Positions 30,395-31,011 of a stretch of 31,011 bases of DNA are shown here, one piece after another. Made by a program: the position numbers and the translations under genes. A model generated the notes under the pieces. That model searched no databases and was not told the origin of the DNA. It saw only the letters and a list, made by a program, of their open reading frames with translations. How positions within the stretch are numbered: the first letter of the stretch is position 1; the number at the start of each line of letters is the position of its first letter. The stretch is from a virus: IMG/VR virus record IMGVR_UViG_3300026518_000680, positions 1 to 31,011 of that record. One strand, given 5' to 3'.

Positions 30395-31011
30395 TCCCGA
30401 AGATCGTCTACACCGCGCATCTGGCTGAGTCGCCCATGCCCGACTCGTTCCGACACTGGCAGGCCGAGTGGCGACAGCACCACCCTGAGTGGGACGTGCG
30501 CGTCATCACGCTCGACGACCGCGAGCCGATCTTCAACCACTCCCAGTGGGCCGAGACGTTCAAGCTGCCCGAGCCGGCAGGAGCGGCGTCGCGTCTCAAC
30601 ATCCTCCGCTACGAACTGCTCGCCCGCGAGGGCGGCGTGTTCGTCGACCCGGACCGGCTGCCGCTGCGACCAATCGACGAGTTGGTCGATGGCGTCCGCG
30701 CGTTCTGCTCGACCACGCAGCAGCACGGCCGACCGCACCTGCTCTCGCCGGCGGTGATGGGGGCGATGCCGTGCCACCCGGCGCTCTGGCACTGCGTCCG
30801 TGATCTCGCCCACTCGATCCTCGTCTACCGCGGCATCTGGGACCAGACCGGGCCCGGCTACCTCACACGCGTCATCAACGAGCACGGCCACTTCCGCGAT
30901 GTGGTCCCGTACCACTGGGGCCTCTTCGAGCAAGCCGAGGCCGACGCGCGCGAGCACGGCGGCGCATACCTCTACGACGCAAGCATCCAGACCGCAGAGG
31001 CCGTTGCCTGA
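30391..31011 (+). CDS. DXD glycosyltransferase (GT32-like), 206 aa
   Basis: Glycosyltransferase of the DXD-sugar-binding type. It opens IPKIVYTAHLAESPMP, followed by PEWDVRVITLDD, ASRLNILRYELLAREGGVFVDPDR with the metal- and sugar-binding DPD at 86-88, and a late HWGLFEQ. This matches the GT32 / Gly_transf_sug family, in which the enzyme uses a nucleotide sugar. GTG 30391 has AGGAGG (30378-30383) seven bases upstream and overlaps the Ser-rich gene. Its stop is the last codon of the window. It is probably part of the virion-glycosylation group. Confidence 0.88.
   Translation: MIPKIVYTAHLAESPMPDSFRHWQAEWRQHHPEWDVRVITLDDREPIFNHSQWAETFKLPEPAGAASRLNILRYELLAREGGVFVDPDRLPLRPIDELVDGVRAFCSTTQQHGRPHLLSPAVMGAMPCHPALWHCVRDLAHSILVYRGIWDQTGPGYLTRVINEHGHFRDVVPYHWGLFEQAEADAREHGGAYLYDASIQTAEAVA

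Overview
This window looks like most of a tailed, siphovirus-type phage genome or prophage with about two thirds G+C. The host is probably a planctomycete (Phycisphaerae-like). That assignment rests on family impressions: the HARE-type winged helix with a lysine-rich tail, the protease joined to a gpT-like capsid region, the DUF3987 primase-helicase and the small zinc-ribbon genes. It is not proven. I see no integrase, phage repressor, lysis gene, tRNA or clear host gene, so integrated and free phage cannot be told apart. The last base of the window is the last base of a stop codon.

Layout. (1) 1-2400: a two-gene unit of unknown function with its own candidate promoter, an operator-like inverted repeat and a terminator. 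(2) 2400-3150: a strong two-tier hairpin and a small sigma-factor-like gene. (3) 3188-11078: a tightly overlapped replication and recombination operon. It encodes a PD-(D/E)XK nuclease, an AAA ATPase, a DUF669 protein, a conserved unknown, a RusA resolvase, a zinc ribbon, a DEAD/DEAH helicase and a primase-helicase. (4) 11079-12077: a 1 kb noncoding stretch full of perfect hairpins and GGC-word repeats. (5) 12078-13406: a ParB-domain DNA methyltransferase. (6) 13442-16335, minus strand: a Fic protein with its own promoter, two small genes, a histone-like HARE-HTH protein and a DUF6900-like gene, with two terminators. (7) 16467-20763: small-terminase-like gene, large terminase, a small linker gene and the portal. 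(8) 20760-23167: a prohead protease joined to only the first part of a major capsid protein, then small tail genes. (9) 23178-23690, minus strand: an AT-richer GIY-YIG nuclease gene inserted antisense. (10) 23741-31011: tape measure, tail proteins, a SAM methyltransferase, a DUF115-like transferase, a Ser/Gly-rich protein and a DXD glycosyltransferase.

Two observations stand out. A bipartite motif (GCGACAC, nine bases, TCGTGCAGATGTAGA) occurs twice. Each copy ends five bases before a start codon: one opens the replication operon just after the sigma-factor gene, the other opens the portal/capsid cluster. This fits a phage sigma factor with dedicated, possibly leaderless, promoters. Second, the capsid reading frame stops abruptly where the gpT-like fold should continue and runs straight into what looks like the middle of another gene. 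This is the signature of an internal deletion, so the virus shown may be defective, a deletion variant or a misassembly.
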